In this document: positions 5,960 to 14,900 of the stretch, in pieces | Position numbering within the stretch: the first letter of the stretch is position 1 | Layout of the letters: each line of letters opens with the position of its first letter | NCBI GenBank assembly: GCA_045652835.1 | Contig: JAZOLE010000132.1 | Span: 1 to 19,438, forward strand | From: SVQP01 sp045652835 | Lineage (GTDB): Bacteria; Bacillota; Clostridia; Oscillospirales; CAG-272 | Direction of reading: 5' to 3' | DNA length: 19,438 bases | The notes under the pieces: model-generated | Database searches by the model: none | The model's input: the letters and a program-made list of their open reading frames with translations, nothing else | What the model was told of the DNA's origin: nothing | Translations under genes and position numbers: made by a program

Positions 5960-6991
5960 TTGAATATCGTAGTTTTGATGGGCGGACTTTCGCCCGAAAG
6001 AGACGTTTCGCTGACCTCAGGCTCGCTGGTCGCAAATGCGCTGATCAGAAAAGGGCATCGCGTCTGCTTGCTTGACGTTTACCTTGGTATACAGCTTTCC
6101 GAAAAAGGACTTGACGATTGCTTCTCGGTGCAGCCCTATCCGGCTTACAGCGTCAGCGAGCAGGTGCCCGATCTTGCGGCAATCAAAGAGATGAGCGGCA
6201 ACGGCGAGGCAAAGATCGGTGCAAACGTCATACCGCTTTGCAAATATGCCGACGTGGTGTTTATGGCGCTGCATGGAGACATGGGCGAGAACGGACAGCT
6301 GCAGGCAACGCTGGATGCGTTCGGCATCCGCTATACCGGCTCGGGCTACGTAGGCAGCCTTTTGGCAATGGATAAGGACCTTGCCAAGAAAATGCTGGTT
6401 GGCGCGGGTGTTCCCACTCCCGCATGGACCTTGGTGGATCTTGCGCACGAGCTGCCCTGTGACGTGCCCGCAGAGGTTGGGTATCCTTGCGTAGTAAAGC
6501 CTTGCTCGGGTGGGTCGAGTGTTGGTGTTTCCATGGTGGATAACGCCTGTGAGCTTGCAAGTGCCCTGCAGGCAGCTGCCAAGTACGAAAGATACGTGCT
6601 TGTGGAAAAGCGCATTGTGGGAAGAGAGCTGACCGTGGGAATTGTGGACGGTCAGGTGCTGCCTGCTATTGAGATCATTCCGGGAGAGGGCTTTTACGAT
6701 TACGCCAACAAGTATCAGGGCGGCAAGACAGTCGAGCTTTGTCCTGCGCCCATTGAGAAGGCCACGAGCGACAGGGCAGCAGAGCTGACAAGCCGCGCCT
6801 TTGACGCTTTGCGTCTTGGCGGCTACGCGCGCCTTGACTGGATGCTGGATACGGACGGCGGGCTTTGGTGCCTGGAGGCAAACACGCTGCCCGGCATGAC
6901 GCCTACAAGTCTTTTGCCGCAAATGGCAGAAGCGGTGGGAATCGATTACGATTCTCTTTGCGAAAAACTGGCATATCTTGCGCTCAAATAA
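5960..6991 (+). CDS. ddl: D-alanine--D-alanine ligase
   Basis: This ATP-grasp enzyme makes the D-Ala-D-Ala dipeptide for peptidoglycan. With a TTG start at 5960, preceded by AAAAAGGAG at 9-nt spacing, the product is 343 residues, normal for the family. Visible signatures are GGLSPERDVSLTSG at the N-terminus, YPCVVKPCSGGSSVGVSMV (ATP-binding), VEKRIVGRELTVGIVDG, the omega loop FYDYANKYQGG, RLDWMLD, and LEANTLPGMTPTSLLPQ at the active site. The tyrosine-containing omega loop is that of D-Ala-D-Ala rather than D-Ala-D-lactate ligases. An upstream in-frame ATG inside prmC is not expected to be used. The gene lies 28 nt after prmC. Confidence 0.95.
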   Translation: MNIVVLMGGLSPERDVSLTSGSLVANALIRKGHRVCLLDVYLGIQLSEKGLDDCFSVQPYPAYSVSEQVPDLAAIKEMSGNGEAKIGANVIPLCKYADVVFMALHGDMGENGQLQATLDAFGIRYTGSGYVGSLLAMDKDLAKKMLVGAGVPTPAWTLVDLAHELPCDVPAEVGYPCVVKPCSGGSSVGVSMVDNACELASALQAAAKYERYVLVEKRIVGRELTVGIVDGQVLPAIEIIPGEGFYDYANKYQGGKTVELCPAPIEKATSDRAAELTSRAFDALRLGGYARLDWMLDTDGGLWCLEANTLPGMTPTSLLPQMAEAVGIDYDSLCEKLAYLALK

Positions 6992-6995
6992 ATGA

Positions 6996-7044
6996 AAAAC
7001 AACCCGTTCTGTGTCGCTTTTTGCGCATGACGGGTTGTTTTTTT
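6996..7044 (+). terminator. Rho-independent terminator after ddl
   Basis: AAAACAACCCGT pairs with ACGGGTTGTTTT (12 bp) around a 22-nt loop, and the 3' arm runs into a T tract. Confidence 0.88.
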
Positions 7045-7128
7045 CGGCAAACTGCCCGATTGTGTAAAATGGGTTTTGTGAAAAACGCAGAAATGTTGTA
7101 AATGCATGCAAAAAGTGGGCGTACCCCC

Positions 7129-7157
7129 TCGCAAAAAGCTCGGAAATGTGATATGAT
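7129..7157 (+). promoter_or_regulatory. Probable promoter of the solute-binding/glycan locus
   Basis: An extended -10, TGATATGAT (7149-7157), lies 17 bp after a poor -35 (TCGCAA, 7129-7134). A second -10-like TATAAT is at 7162-7167 without a -35. A weak basal promoter would fit an inducible carbohydrate locus, but no operator or catabolite-response site was recognised in 7045-7222. Confidence 0.4.
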
Positions 7158-7222
7158 ATTATATAATATAAAGACAACGAGGCGCGACCGTTATTTTATG
7201 CATGGAGAAAGGAATCAAAGAC

Positions 7223-8671
7223 ATGAAACGCAAAGTATTGTCGCTTTTATTGGCAGGCGTGATGCTGATTGGTATGCTTGCTGCATGTGCGACGCCCGAT
7301 ACGGGTGAGCAGGGATCGGATGTCAACTTGGAAAGTGAAACGGGGGATAAGTACCAGCAAGCACTTGCCACTCTGACCGTGGATATGAAGGGTGAGGATT
7401 TCGTGGTGCTTGGCCGTGGCGACGCGGGTAGCTCGGTTTCCGAGATCATGCGTGAAGAGGCAAGCTCCGACCCGCTGGAGAATGCGGTCTATAACCGTAA
7501 TCGCGACCTCTCCGAAATCTGCAAACTCAACTATATAGCAAAGCTCACGCCTTCCGATGCGCTTGCCGATACGCTTTCCAACGATATCAAGGCTGGCGCG
7601 GGAGAGTATGCCATTGCCTTCCCGGATATGCGTGTGGCGGGCAGTATGGCAACCCAGAATATGCTTAAGGATTTCCATGATCTGAGCTACATCGATCTGG
7701 ATGCCGAATGGTGGGATCAAGGCACTGCTGAGATGAGTGTTGTGGGCAAAACCTTCTGGATGAACAGTGATATCAATTACTTAGCGCATGACGTCACCTT
7801 CCTGACGCTGTTTTCCAAGGTTATGGCACAATCGCAGGGACTTGATGATTTGTACGAAACGGTAAATAACGGTGAGTGGACCATTGACGTGTTCAGTGCA
7901 ACTGCCAAGAAGGTGTCCTCGGATCTGGACGGTAACGGAAAGTATGATGAGAATGATGCATACGGTCTGATCGGCACGTCCACCATGGGATTTGCTATGT
8001 TCTACGGCTCTGAGATGCGTTACGTTGCTTGTGATGAAGACGGCGAGCCTTACCTTGCAATGACCCAGACCGATCTGCTCAAGGCATCGGATCTTCTGGA
8101 CAAGGTGCTGGATCTGCTTTACAGCGGTCACAGCTCTTATATCGTAGCCGCCGGTAAGGAACAGGAAGCGTTGCACATGTTTATCAATAATCAGGGTCTG
8201 TTTTACCTCGAGTGCGCAGGTTATATCAACAGCTTGCGTAATATGTCGGATGATTTCGGCGTGCTTCCGCTTCCCAAGTACAGCGAGGAGCAAGAGAGAT
8301 ACGCAACCTACGTCAACCCCGTAGCTTCCACTATGGTCGTGCCGGTAGGCCCCAAGAATTATGATGATCTGAGCAAGGCAATCGAAACCATGGCCATCCT
8401 GTCCTCCGAGTCGGTCATTCCGACCTATTATGAATTGGTTCTCAAGCGCAAAACCATTCGTGATGAGGAATCGGCACAGATGCTGGACATCATTTTCTCC
8501 AACCGTATCTATGACCTTGCCTGCTTCTATGAGCAGATCGGTCTGATGCACATTTTCCAGGGTGCGGTCAATGCAAAAACCAATTCCTACTCCTCCAAAT
8601 ACAGCTCGGCTGCTAAAAAGGCAGAAAAGGAACTGATCAGAATCGTACGCAGGATTGAGGACACCGATTAA
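7223..8671 (+). CDS. Lipoprotein, ABC-type extracellular solute-binding protein (copy 1)
   Basis: The 482-residue precursor begins with a lipoprotein signal peptide (KRKVLSLLLAGVMLIGMLAAC) with lipobox LAAC, so Cys22 should be acylated and the protein anchored outside the membrane. The mature part resembles family 1 carbohydrate-binding proteins of Clostridia: WWDQGT, the MNSDINYLAHDVTFLTLFSK stretch, an EF-hand-like calcium loop DLDGNGKYDEND at residue 234, then YGLIG, and DDFGVLPLPKYS. The ATG at 7223 was preferred to one 21 nt upstream because of AAAGGA at good spacing and the correct signal peptide. The next gene is a full-length paralogue. No ABC permease or ATPase is encoded nearby, so its transport partner is unknown. 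Sugar binding is inferred from the family and neighbouring hydrolases. Confidence 0.85.
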   Translation: MKRKVLSLLLAGVMLIGMLAACATPDTGEQGSDVNLESETGDKYQQALATLTVDMKGEDFVVLGRGDAGSSVSEIMREEASSDPLENAVYNRNRDLSEICKLNYIAKLTPSDALADTLSNDIKAGAGEYAIAFPDMRVAGSMATQNMLKDFHDLSYIDLDAEWWDQGTAEMSVVGKTFWMNSDINYLAHDVTFLTLFSKVMAQSQGLDDLYETVNNGEWTIDVFSATAKKVSSDLDGNGKYDENDAYGLIGTSTMGFAMFYGSEMRYVACDEDGEPYLAMTQTDLLKASDLLDKVLDLLYSGHSSYIVAAGKEQEALHMFINNQGLFYLECAGYINSLRNMSDDFGVLPLPKYSEEQERYATYVNPVASTMVVPVGPKNYDDLSKAIETMAILSSESVIPTYYELVLKRKTIRDEESAQMLDIIFSNRIYDLACFYEQIGLMHIFQGAVNAKTNSYSSKYSSAAKKAEKELIRIVRRIEDTD

Positions 8672-8714
8672 AACTGAAAAATAAAAAATAATACATATAA
8701 AACGGAGGTTACCG

Positions 8715-10154
8715 ATGAAAGTAAAAATTTTAAGTGCGTTTCTTGCAATCTTGACGCTGCTTGCGTGCCTTGTGGGCTGTGTGGATACACAGGAGCCCGA
8801 AGAGCAAGGCTCCGGAAATACGGAAGTGGAAACTGATGCATATCAGGAAGCACTTGACCTGATCGACATTGATATGGATGGCGATGATTTTGCAATCATT
8901 TGCCGTAATGACGCAGGCAACTCGCAAAACGAAATGTTGCGCGAGGAAACCAGCTCTGACCCGTTGGAGGCAGCAGTATATACCAGAAATCTGTTACTGG
9001 CGGAGAAGTGCAATATTAACTATATCGTATCTCCTATTGCTACCAGTGAAGTTGTCTCCGCCATTGAAAACGATATCAAGGGTGGCTCGGGCGAGTACAG
9101 TGTTGCAATGCCCGATATGGTTGGCGCAGGCACGATGGCTACGCGCGGCTTGATTCGCGATTTCAACGATCTGCCCTATATCGATCTGGATGCAGAATGG
9201 TGGGATCAGGGCACGGCTTCTATGAATATTGGCGGCAAGGTGTTCTGGATGAACAGTGATATCAATTACCTGGCGCACGACGTTACCTTCTTGATCCTGT
9301 TCTCCAAGGTTCTTGCCGAGAAGGAAGGCTTGGACAACCTTTATGAAACTGTTGAAAATCATGAATGGACGTTGGACGTATTCGGTTCTTACGTAGAAAA
9401 GGTTACGCAGGATGCAAACGGTGACGGTAAGTACGACAGCAACGATACCTTCGGTCTGATCGGTACTTCTGCTATGGGCTCTACCATGTTCTATGCTTCG
9501 GGCTTGAAGTACGTTGAATGTCCTCCCGATGAAGATCCTTACCTGTGCATGACCGAGTCTGACCTGCTCAAGGCGACCGATCTGCTTGATAAGGTACTGG
9601 ATATCTTCTATTCGGGCAATTCTACCTTCATTGTAAAAGCCGGTGAAGAGAACACGGCAAAGATTATGTTTGCTGCAAATCAGGGACTTTTCTACAGTGA
9701 GGTTGCAAGCTATATCGTCAACCTCAAGGATATGTCGGACGATTTCGGCGTACTTCCCGTACCGAAATATGATACCGCACAGGAAAAGTACACCACTTGG
9801 GTACACAGCATTTCGTCCACCATGGTTGTTCCCGTAGGTCCGCAGAACGCAGAAAACGTCAGCAAGGTGCTGGAATGCATGGCAATTCTGTCCGGTAAGC
9901 ACGTTATCCCCACCTACTATGATCTGGTACTTAAGCGTAAGACCGTACGTGACGAGGAGTCCGCAGGTATGCTGGATATCATTTTCTCCAACCGTACTTA
10001 TGACCTTGTTAACTACTATAGTGAGCTTTCGCTGGCAGGTACCTTCCAGGGAGCTGTAAACAGCAAAAACAATTCTTATGCGTCTTCCTACCACAGAGCT
10101 CAGAGCAGATCCGAAAAGGCACTCAATAAACTGATTAAGAAATTCGAAGACTGA
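8715..10154 (+). CDS. Lipoprotein, ABC-type extracellular solute-binding protein (copy 2)
   Basis: This 479-residue paralogue of the preceding gene has the same order of landmarks: a signal peptide with lipobox LVGC (Cys22), WWDQGT, FWMNSDINYLAHDVTF, a calcium-type loop DANGDGKYDSND at residue 233, DDFGVLPVPKYD, VVPVGP and SNRTYDLVNYY. Similarity extends from end to end, so this is a tandem duplication that has since diverged, chiefly in the tether after the lipobox and at the C-terminus. The ATG follows GGAGG at 6-7 nt and lies 43 nt after copy 1 with no terminator between, so they are probably one transcript. Ligand unknown; two related sugars or linkages are possible. Confidence 0.85.
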   Translation: MKVKILSAFLAILTLLACLVGCVDTQEPEEQGSGNTEVETDAYQEALDLIDIDMDGDDFAIICRNDAGNSQNEMLREETSSDPLEAAVYTRNLLLAEKCNINYIVSPIATSEVVSAIENDIKGGSGEYSVAMPDMVGAGTMATRGLIRDFNDLPYIDLDAEWWDQGTASMNIGGKVFWMNSDINYLAHDVTFLILFSKVLAEKEGLDNLYETVENHEWTLDVFGSYVEKVTQDANGDGKYDSNDTFGLIGTSAMGSTMFYASGLKYVECPPDEDPYLCMTESDLLKATDLLDKVLDIFYSGNSTFIVKAGEENTAKIMFAANQGLFYSEVASYIVNLKDMSDDFGVLPVPKYDTAQEKYTTWVHSISSTMVVPVGPQNAENVSKVLECMAILSGKHVIPTYYDLVLKRKTVRDEESAGMLDIIFSNRTYDLVNYYSELSLAGTFQGAVNSKNNSYASSYHRAQSRSEKALNKLIKKFED

Positions 10155-10185
10155 CATGTAGGGCTCAGCCCACGGAGGAGCTTGT

Positions 10186-11754
10186 ATGGATTTTTGGTGT
10201 AAACCGTCTGCCGAGCGGGTGTTCAAGCATACCCGCAAGCAAAAAAACGATTGCGCAAGGCTGTACTTGCATTCGGGTAAGAATATGTTTGTCAGTGCGC
10301 AGATGCTGCTGCGCGAGGTCGAGGGTGACTTTGACGTGACCGACGTGACGCTGTCGGGCATTCCCGAGGGTGTGTGCGCCGAGATCTGCGTGCAGGAGTA
10401 TGCCGTATTTCATGACGGACTGCCTTATCCGGACATTCAAAAGCCGGGCAAGAGCGTGCACGTACCGGGCAATACCACGCAAGGACTTTGGCTGCATTTG
10501 TGGGTGTCCGAGGAGGCTGCCGAGGGAAAGGCGAGCATTGTGTGCTCGGTCAAGACCTCGCGCGGTGATTTTGATGCACACGTGATGCTGCGCATCTATC
10601 CCGTGGTCATTCCCGAGCCTGCAGACTCCGCGTTTGGGCATGAGTATTTCTTTTGCGCCACGGGCTATTTTCCGCCCGAGGGGAGAGCGTGGGAGCCTCC
10701 CGTCAAGCCGTTTTACGATACCTACCGCTATTCGGATAAGTGGTGGGAGCTGATGGCAAATTACGCACGCGCCATGAAGGTGCTGCGTGTCAACAGCCTG
10801 AATATCACGCCCATCGATTTTCTGATCGATGCGGGTACTAAGCGTATTTCCGAGACCGAATGGCACTTCGATTATACGCTGCTTGACCGTTTTATCGAGC
10901 TGTTTTTGCAGCAAGGCAGTTTCCGTTATCTGACGCTGAGCGCGCCTGTCGGCTCGGTATGGGGCAAGACCATTTTGGGCTGCGGTGATCACGGAGATAT
11001 CGTTTGGTACGAGATCGGAACGCCCGACGCCGAGCATTGGGCAAGGGCGTATTGGGGCGGTATGTACAAGCATTTTGCCGAAAAGGGTTGGCTTTCCATG
11101 ATGAATTTACGCTTGCAGGACGAGCCGCACTCCACCGAGTATTGGTTCTGGGCAAGAGAGATTGCAAAAGAGGTTTGCCCCGGCATTCCTTGCGGTGAGC
11201 CGTTGGATACCCATTCCATTTCGGTGCAGCTGGCAGGCGAGTGCAACCAGTACGTGCCAAGACTTGAGGTGTATGCCTGTGACCCCTATTTCTATCAGGA
11301 AAGACAGAAGGCAGGGGATACCGTGTGGTGCTATAGCTGCTGCTTCCCCGAGGAAAATTGGTGGCTTAACAAGTTTATCGATCTGCCGCATTCCTACAGC
11401 AGAATGATCAAGTGGGCGTGCTATTCGCAGGGCATTACAGGCTTTTTGCATTGGGGCTTTAACTACTGGGGCGACAAGACCATTTACGGTATCCAGCCTG
11501 CAGCAAGATACAAGGGTGACGGCTATATCGTGTATCCCGATGTCGAGCATTTTGACGTGCTGCACTCAACCAGAGGCGTGGCAACGCGCGAGGGACTTTA
11601 CGATTGGGAGCTTTTGCATATGCTCGGACAAAAGGATGCTGCCGCAGCATTGGCGATCAGCCGCTCGGTAGCCCGTACGTTTGAAGATTTTACCGATAAC
11701 GCAGAGAATTTGGATGCAGCGCGTATCAAGCTGCTCGAAGCGATTTGCGAGTAA
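10186..11754 (+). CDS. DUF4091 / GH123-like glycoside hydrolase, cytoplasmic
   Basis: The 522 residues have an N-terminal beta-rich part (about 1-145), a TIM-barrel-like middle, and a C-terminal DUF4091 region (GDGYIVYPD, then STRGVATREGLYDWELLHML). The adjacent acidic pair in LRLQDEPHS (Asp312, Glu313) sits where GH123 enzymes carry their catalytic Asp-Glu and suggests substrate-assisted cleavage of an N-acetylhexosamine-type glycan; that is inference from family resemblance. There is no signal peptide (MDFWCKPSAERVFKHTRKQK), so it should act inside the cell on an imported glycan. The ATG follows GGAGGAG at about 7 nt, 31 nt after the second binding protein, in the same apparent operon. Confidence 0.8.
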   Translation: MDFWCKPSAERVFKHTRKQKNDCARLYLHSGKNMFVSAQMLLREVEGDFDVTDVTLSGIPEGVCAEICVQEYAVFHDGLPYPDIQKPGKSVHVPGNTTQGLWLHLWVSEEAAEGKASIVCSVKTSRGDFDAHVMLRIYPVVIPEPADSAFGHEYFFCATGYFPPEGRAWEPPVKPFYDTYRYSDKWWELMANYARAMKVLRVNSLNITPIDFLIDAGTKRISETEWHFDYTLLDRFIELFLQQGSFRYLTLSAPVGSVWGKTILGCGDHGDIVWYEIGTPDAEHWARAYWGGMYKHFAEKGWLSMMNLRLQDEPHSTEYWFWAREIAKEVCPGIPCGEPLDTHSISVQLAGECNQYVPRLEVYACDPYFYQERQKAGDTVWCYSCCFPEENWWLNKFIDLPHSYSRMIKWACYSQGITGFLHWGFNYWGDKTIYGIQPAARYKGDGYIVYPDVEHFDVLHSTRGVATREGLYDWELLHMLGQKDAAAALAISRSVARTFEDFTDNAENLDAARIKLLEAICE

Positions 11755-11780
11755 GCCTTTGGCTTAGAAAGGATTGCATT

Positions 11781-11903
11781 ATGAAACCTGCATGGATTGC
11801 ATTGATCTCTGCCGCAGTGATCGCGGTACAGGGCGTGCTGCTGCTTGCCACGAGTGCAACAGGAGTGCTGTTTATTGTATCGGTGATCAACGCGGTAAAA
11901 TAA
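11781..11903 (+). CDS. 40-residue membrane peptide
   Basis: This small frame starts at ATG 11781 after AAAGGA at 7-nt spacing, 26 nt after the DUF4091 gene, and ends at TAA 11901-11903. The product (MKPAWIALISAAVIAVQGVL and a further hydrophobic stretch, ending SVINAVK) is almost entirely hydrophobic, enough for one long or two short membrane helices. Similar spacing and a good ribosome site argue it is translated. It sits directly before a membrane transporter fusion, so it could be a small transporter-associated peptide. I do not recognise the family. Confidence 0.55.
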   Translation: MKPAWIALISAAVIAVQGVLLLATSATGVLFIVSVINAVK

Positions 11904-11912
11904 CCGAAATAA

Positions 11913-11938
11913 GGGGTGGCGGGCATGTCCGTCACCCC
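11913..11938 (+). other. Intercistronic hairpin before the transporter-glycosidase gene
   Basis: GGGGTGGCGG pairs with CCGTCACCCC (10 bp including one G-U) around a GCATGT loop. No T run follows, so a strong terminator is unlikely; an mRNA-processing or stability element or a weak attenuator is possible. Confidence 0.6.
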
Positions 11939-11964
11939 ATTTCAGCGTAAGGAGAGAAGGACTT

Positions 11965-14900
11965 ATGAAGCAAGAGGGAAAGGGTAGATTTTATCTTGCG
12001 CTCGTGCTGTTCGGTCTGCTTGGACAGATCGCATGGGTGGTCGAGAACATGTACCTCAACGTATTTATCTATAAAATGTTTGCGGCGTCGCCGGGGGATA
12101 TCCGCCTGATGGTCAGTGCCTCAGCGGTGGCTGCCACGCTGACGACTATTTTTATGGGCGCGCTTTCGGATAAGATCGGCAAGCGTCGCCTGTTTATCTC
12201 GGGCGGCTATATCCTGTGGGGCATTTCGATCTTTGCGTTTGCCGCCTTGCGTGTGGATTTTATCAGCGCGATCATTCCCATGACCGTGTCTGCTGCCACC
12301 GTGGGCATTTCGCTGACCGTTGCGCTGGACTGTTTGATGACCTTCTTCGGCTCGAGTGCCAACGACGCAGCGTTTAACGCGTGGCTGACCGACAGCACAA
12401 CCGAGAAAAATCGCGGTGCTGCCGAGGGTCTGAACGCCATGATGCCGCTGATCGCGATCCTGTTCGTATTTGGCGGTATGATGCTGGTGCCCGCGTCGCT
12501 CTCGCAGGACATGCCCGCATATTGGACGCTGATGTTCTGCGTGATCGGTGGACTTGTGCTGATCGCGGGCGTGCTGGGCTTCTTCTTGATCAAGGACCCC
12601 GAAATCAAGCCTGCCAAGGACGGCTATTTCTCCTCGGTGCTGTACGGCTTCCGTCCGTCTACCGTGGGGCAGCATCCGCAGCTGTACGTGCTGCTTGGCG
12701 TGTTCGTGCTGTTCAATATTGCCATTCAGATCTTTATGCCGTACCTCATCATTTACTACGAGGTATCGCTTGGCATGGCGGATTACGTGTTCGTCATGGC
12801 ACCTGCCATCATCCTTGCCTCGGTTGCAACCGCGTTTTGGGGCAGAGTATATGACAAAAAGGGCTTTCGGTTGACAGGCATACTGGCAATGATCTGGCTG
12901 TGCGTGGGCTTTGTGGTACTGTATCTGTGCCGCGGCAAGGCGCTTGTATTTGTGGGCTCGCTGCTCATGATGTGCGGTTACCTTTGCGGTGCGGCAGTGT
13001 TCGGTGCAAAGATCCGTGATCTGACCCCCGCGGGTAAGGCAGGCAGATTGCAGGGCATTCGTATCTTTACGCAGGTGCTGCTGCCCGGTGTCATCGGACC
13101 TTGGATCGGTGAGCTGGTGCTTGCCGATGCTGAAAAGATCGTCAACGGCGACGGTACGGAATCCTTTGTGCCGTCTGCAGATATTTTCCTTGCTGCGCTG
13201 GTGGTGGCAGCCGTGGTGCTGCTTTTGGTTGCGCTGATCAAGGAAAAAAAGCAACCTCGCCTGCAAGAGCTGCATACGCCCTTTGAGGACGATCCTGACG
13301 CTTGGGAGAGGGAATACCCCAGACCCTCGATGCGCCGCGAGAGCTGGCAAAGCCTTTGTGGCGAATGGGAGCTTTCGGTGATTGGCAAAGAGGGAAACGA
13401 GTCACTTGGCAACGTCCGTGTGCCGTTCCCGCCCGAAAGCAGACTTTCGGGGATTGAGCGCGAGCTTGGCAATGATGAGGAGTGGCTGTACGAGCGTGAA
13501 TTTGACTTGCAGTCAAAGGAAGGCAAGGTGCTCTTGCACTTTGGAGCGGTGGATCAGGCTTGCACCGTGATTATCAACGGTGAAAAGATAAGTTGTCATG
13601 AGGGCGGATATCTTCCGTTTACCGTGGATATCACCGCGTTGGTCAAAAACGGGAAAAACAGCATTGCCGTACAAGTGTCCGACACGCTTGATCACGAGCT
13701 TGGCTGGGGAAAGCAACGCCGCGACAGAGGCGGCATGTGGTATACGCCCGTCAGCGGTATCTGGCAGCAGGTATGGCTGGAGCAGGTGCCCGAGCACTAT
13801 ATTGAAAATATCCGTCTGACGCCTACGCTTGATTCTGTGAAAATTGATATCACGGGCGGCACGGGTGAATATACCATGACCGTGCAAACGCCCGACGGCG
13901 CGGATACCGTGACCTTTACGGGCAACAGCTACACCTACGTGCCCAAAACCGCCATGCTTTGGACGCCCGAAAACCCGTACTTGTACGAGTTTACACTCAA
14001 ATCGGGCAAGGACACAGTGCAGTCCTATTTCGCGCTGCGCACGGTGGAGATCGCCAAGGTTGGCGACACGCCGCGCATTTGTCTGAACGGTAAACCGTAT
14101 TTCTTCCACGGACTGCTTGACCAAGGGTATTTCCCGGACGGCATCTATCTGCCGGGCAGCCCCAAGGGCTATGAAAACGATATCCTGACCGCCAAGAAAA
14201 TGGGCTTTAACATGCTGCGCAAGCATATCAAGATCGAGCCGCAGGTGTTCTATTACCTGTGCGACAAGCTGGGCATGATCGTATTTCAGGACATGGTCAA
14301 CAGCGGTGATTACAGCTTCCTTGTAGATACCGCGCTGCCCACCGTAGGATTTAAGCGCGGCATTACGCACAAGGCTTCTAAGCGCCGCAAGCAGGCCTTC
14401 CTTGCAGATAGCGCAGCCACAATCAACCTGCTTTACAACCACCCCAGCGTGTGCTATTACACCATCTTCAACGAGGGTTGGGGGCAGTTTGGGGCAGACG
14501 AGACCTATGACGCCCTGCGTCCGCTTGATCCCACTCGCATCTGGGACACCACTTCGGGTTGGTTCTGGGAGAGCAAGAGCGACGTGCAGAGTGAGCACAT
14601 CTATTTCAAAAAGATCGAAATCAAGCCTTGGGGCGACCGCCCCGTGGTGCTTTCCGAGTTTGGCGGCTACGCTTGCCGCGTCCAGGGGCACATCTTTAAC
14701 CCCGACAACAACTACGGCTACAGCACCTATCCCACGCCCGATGCGTGGCAAAAGGCGACTGAGGCGCTCTACCGCGAGCAGATCCTGCCTGCCATTAGGG
14801 AGAGCGGTCTTTGCGCAGCCGTGCTGACGCAAATCTCGGACGTGGAGGACGAAACCAACGGTCTTGTGACCTATGACAGACAAGTAGAAAAGGCAGACGC

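Noticed and set aside
13244..13250. The A run as a sequencing or assembly error falsely joining two genes
   Set aside because: Not fully excluded. The frame as given is open through both domains, the linker reads sensibly into the GH2 N-terminus, and no separate GH2 start codon with a ribosome site is present, so a true fusion is preferred.
13513..14883. A 456-codon minus-strand frame under the GH2 domain (and similar long antisense frames at 8994-10361 and 12121-13350)
   Set aside because: They are antisense shadows of clearly recognised plus-strand genes with codon bias that leaves the other strand open; no ribosome site or family motif was seen.
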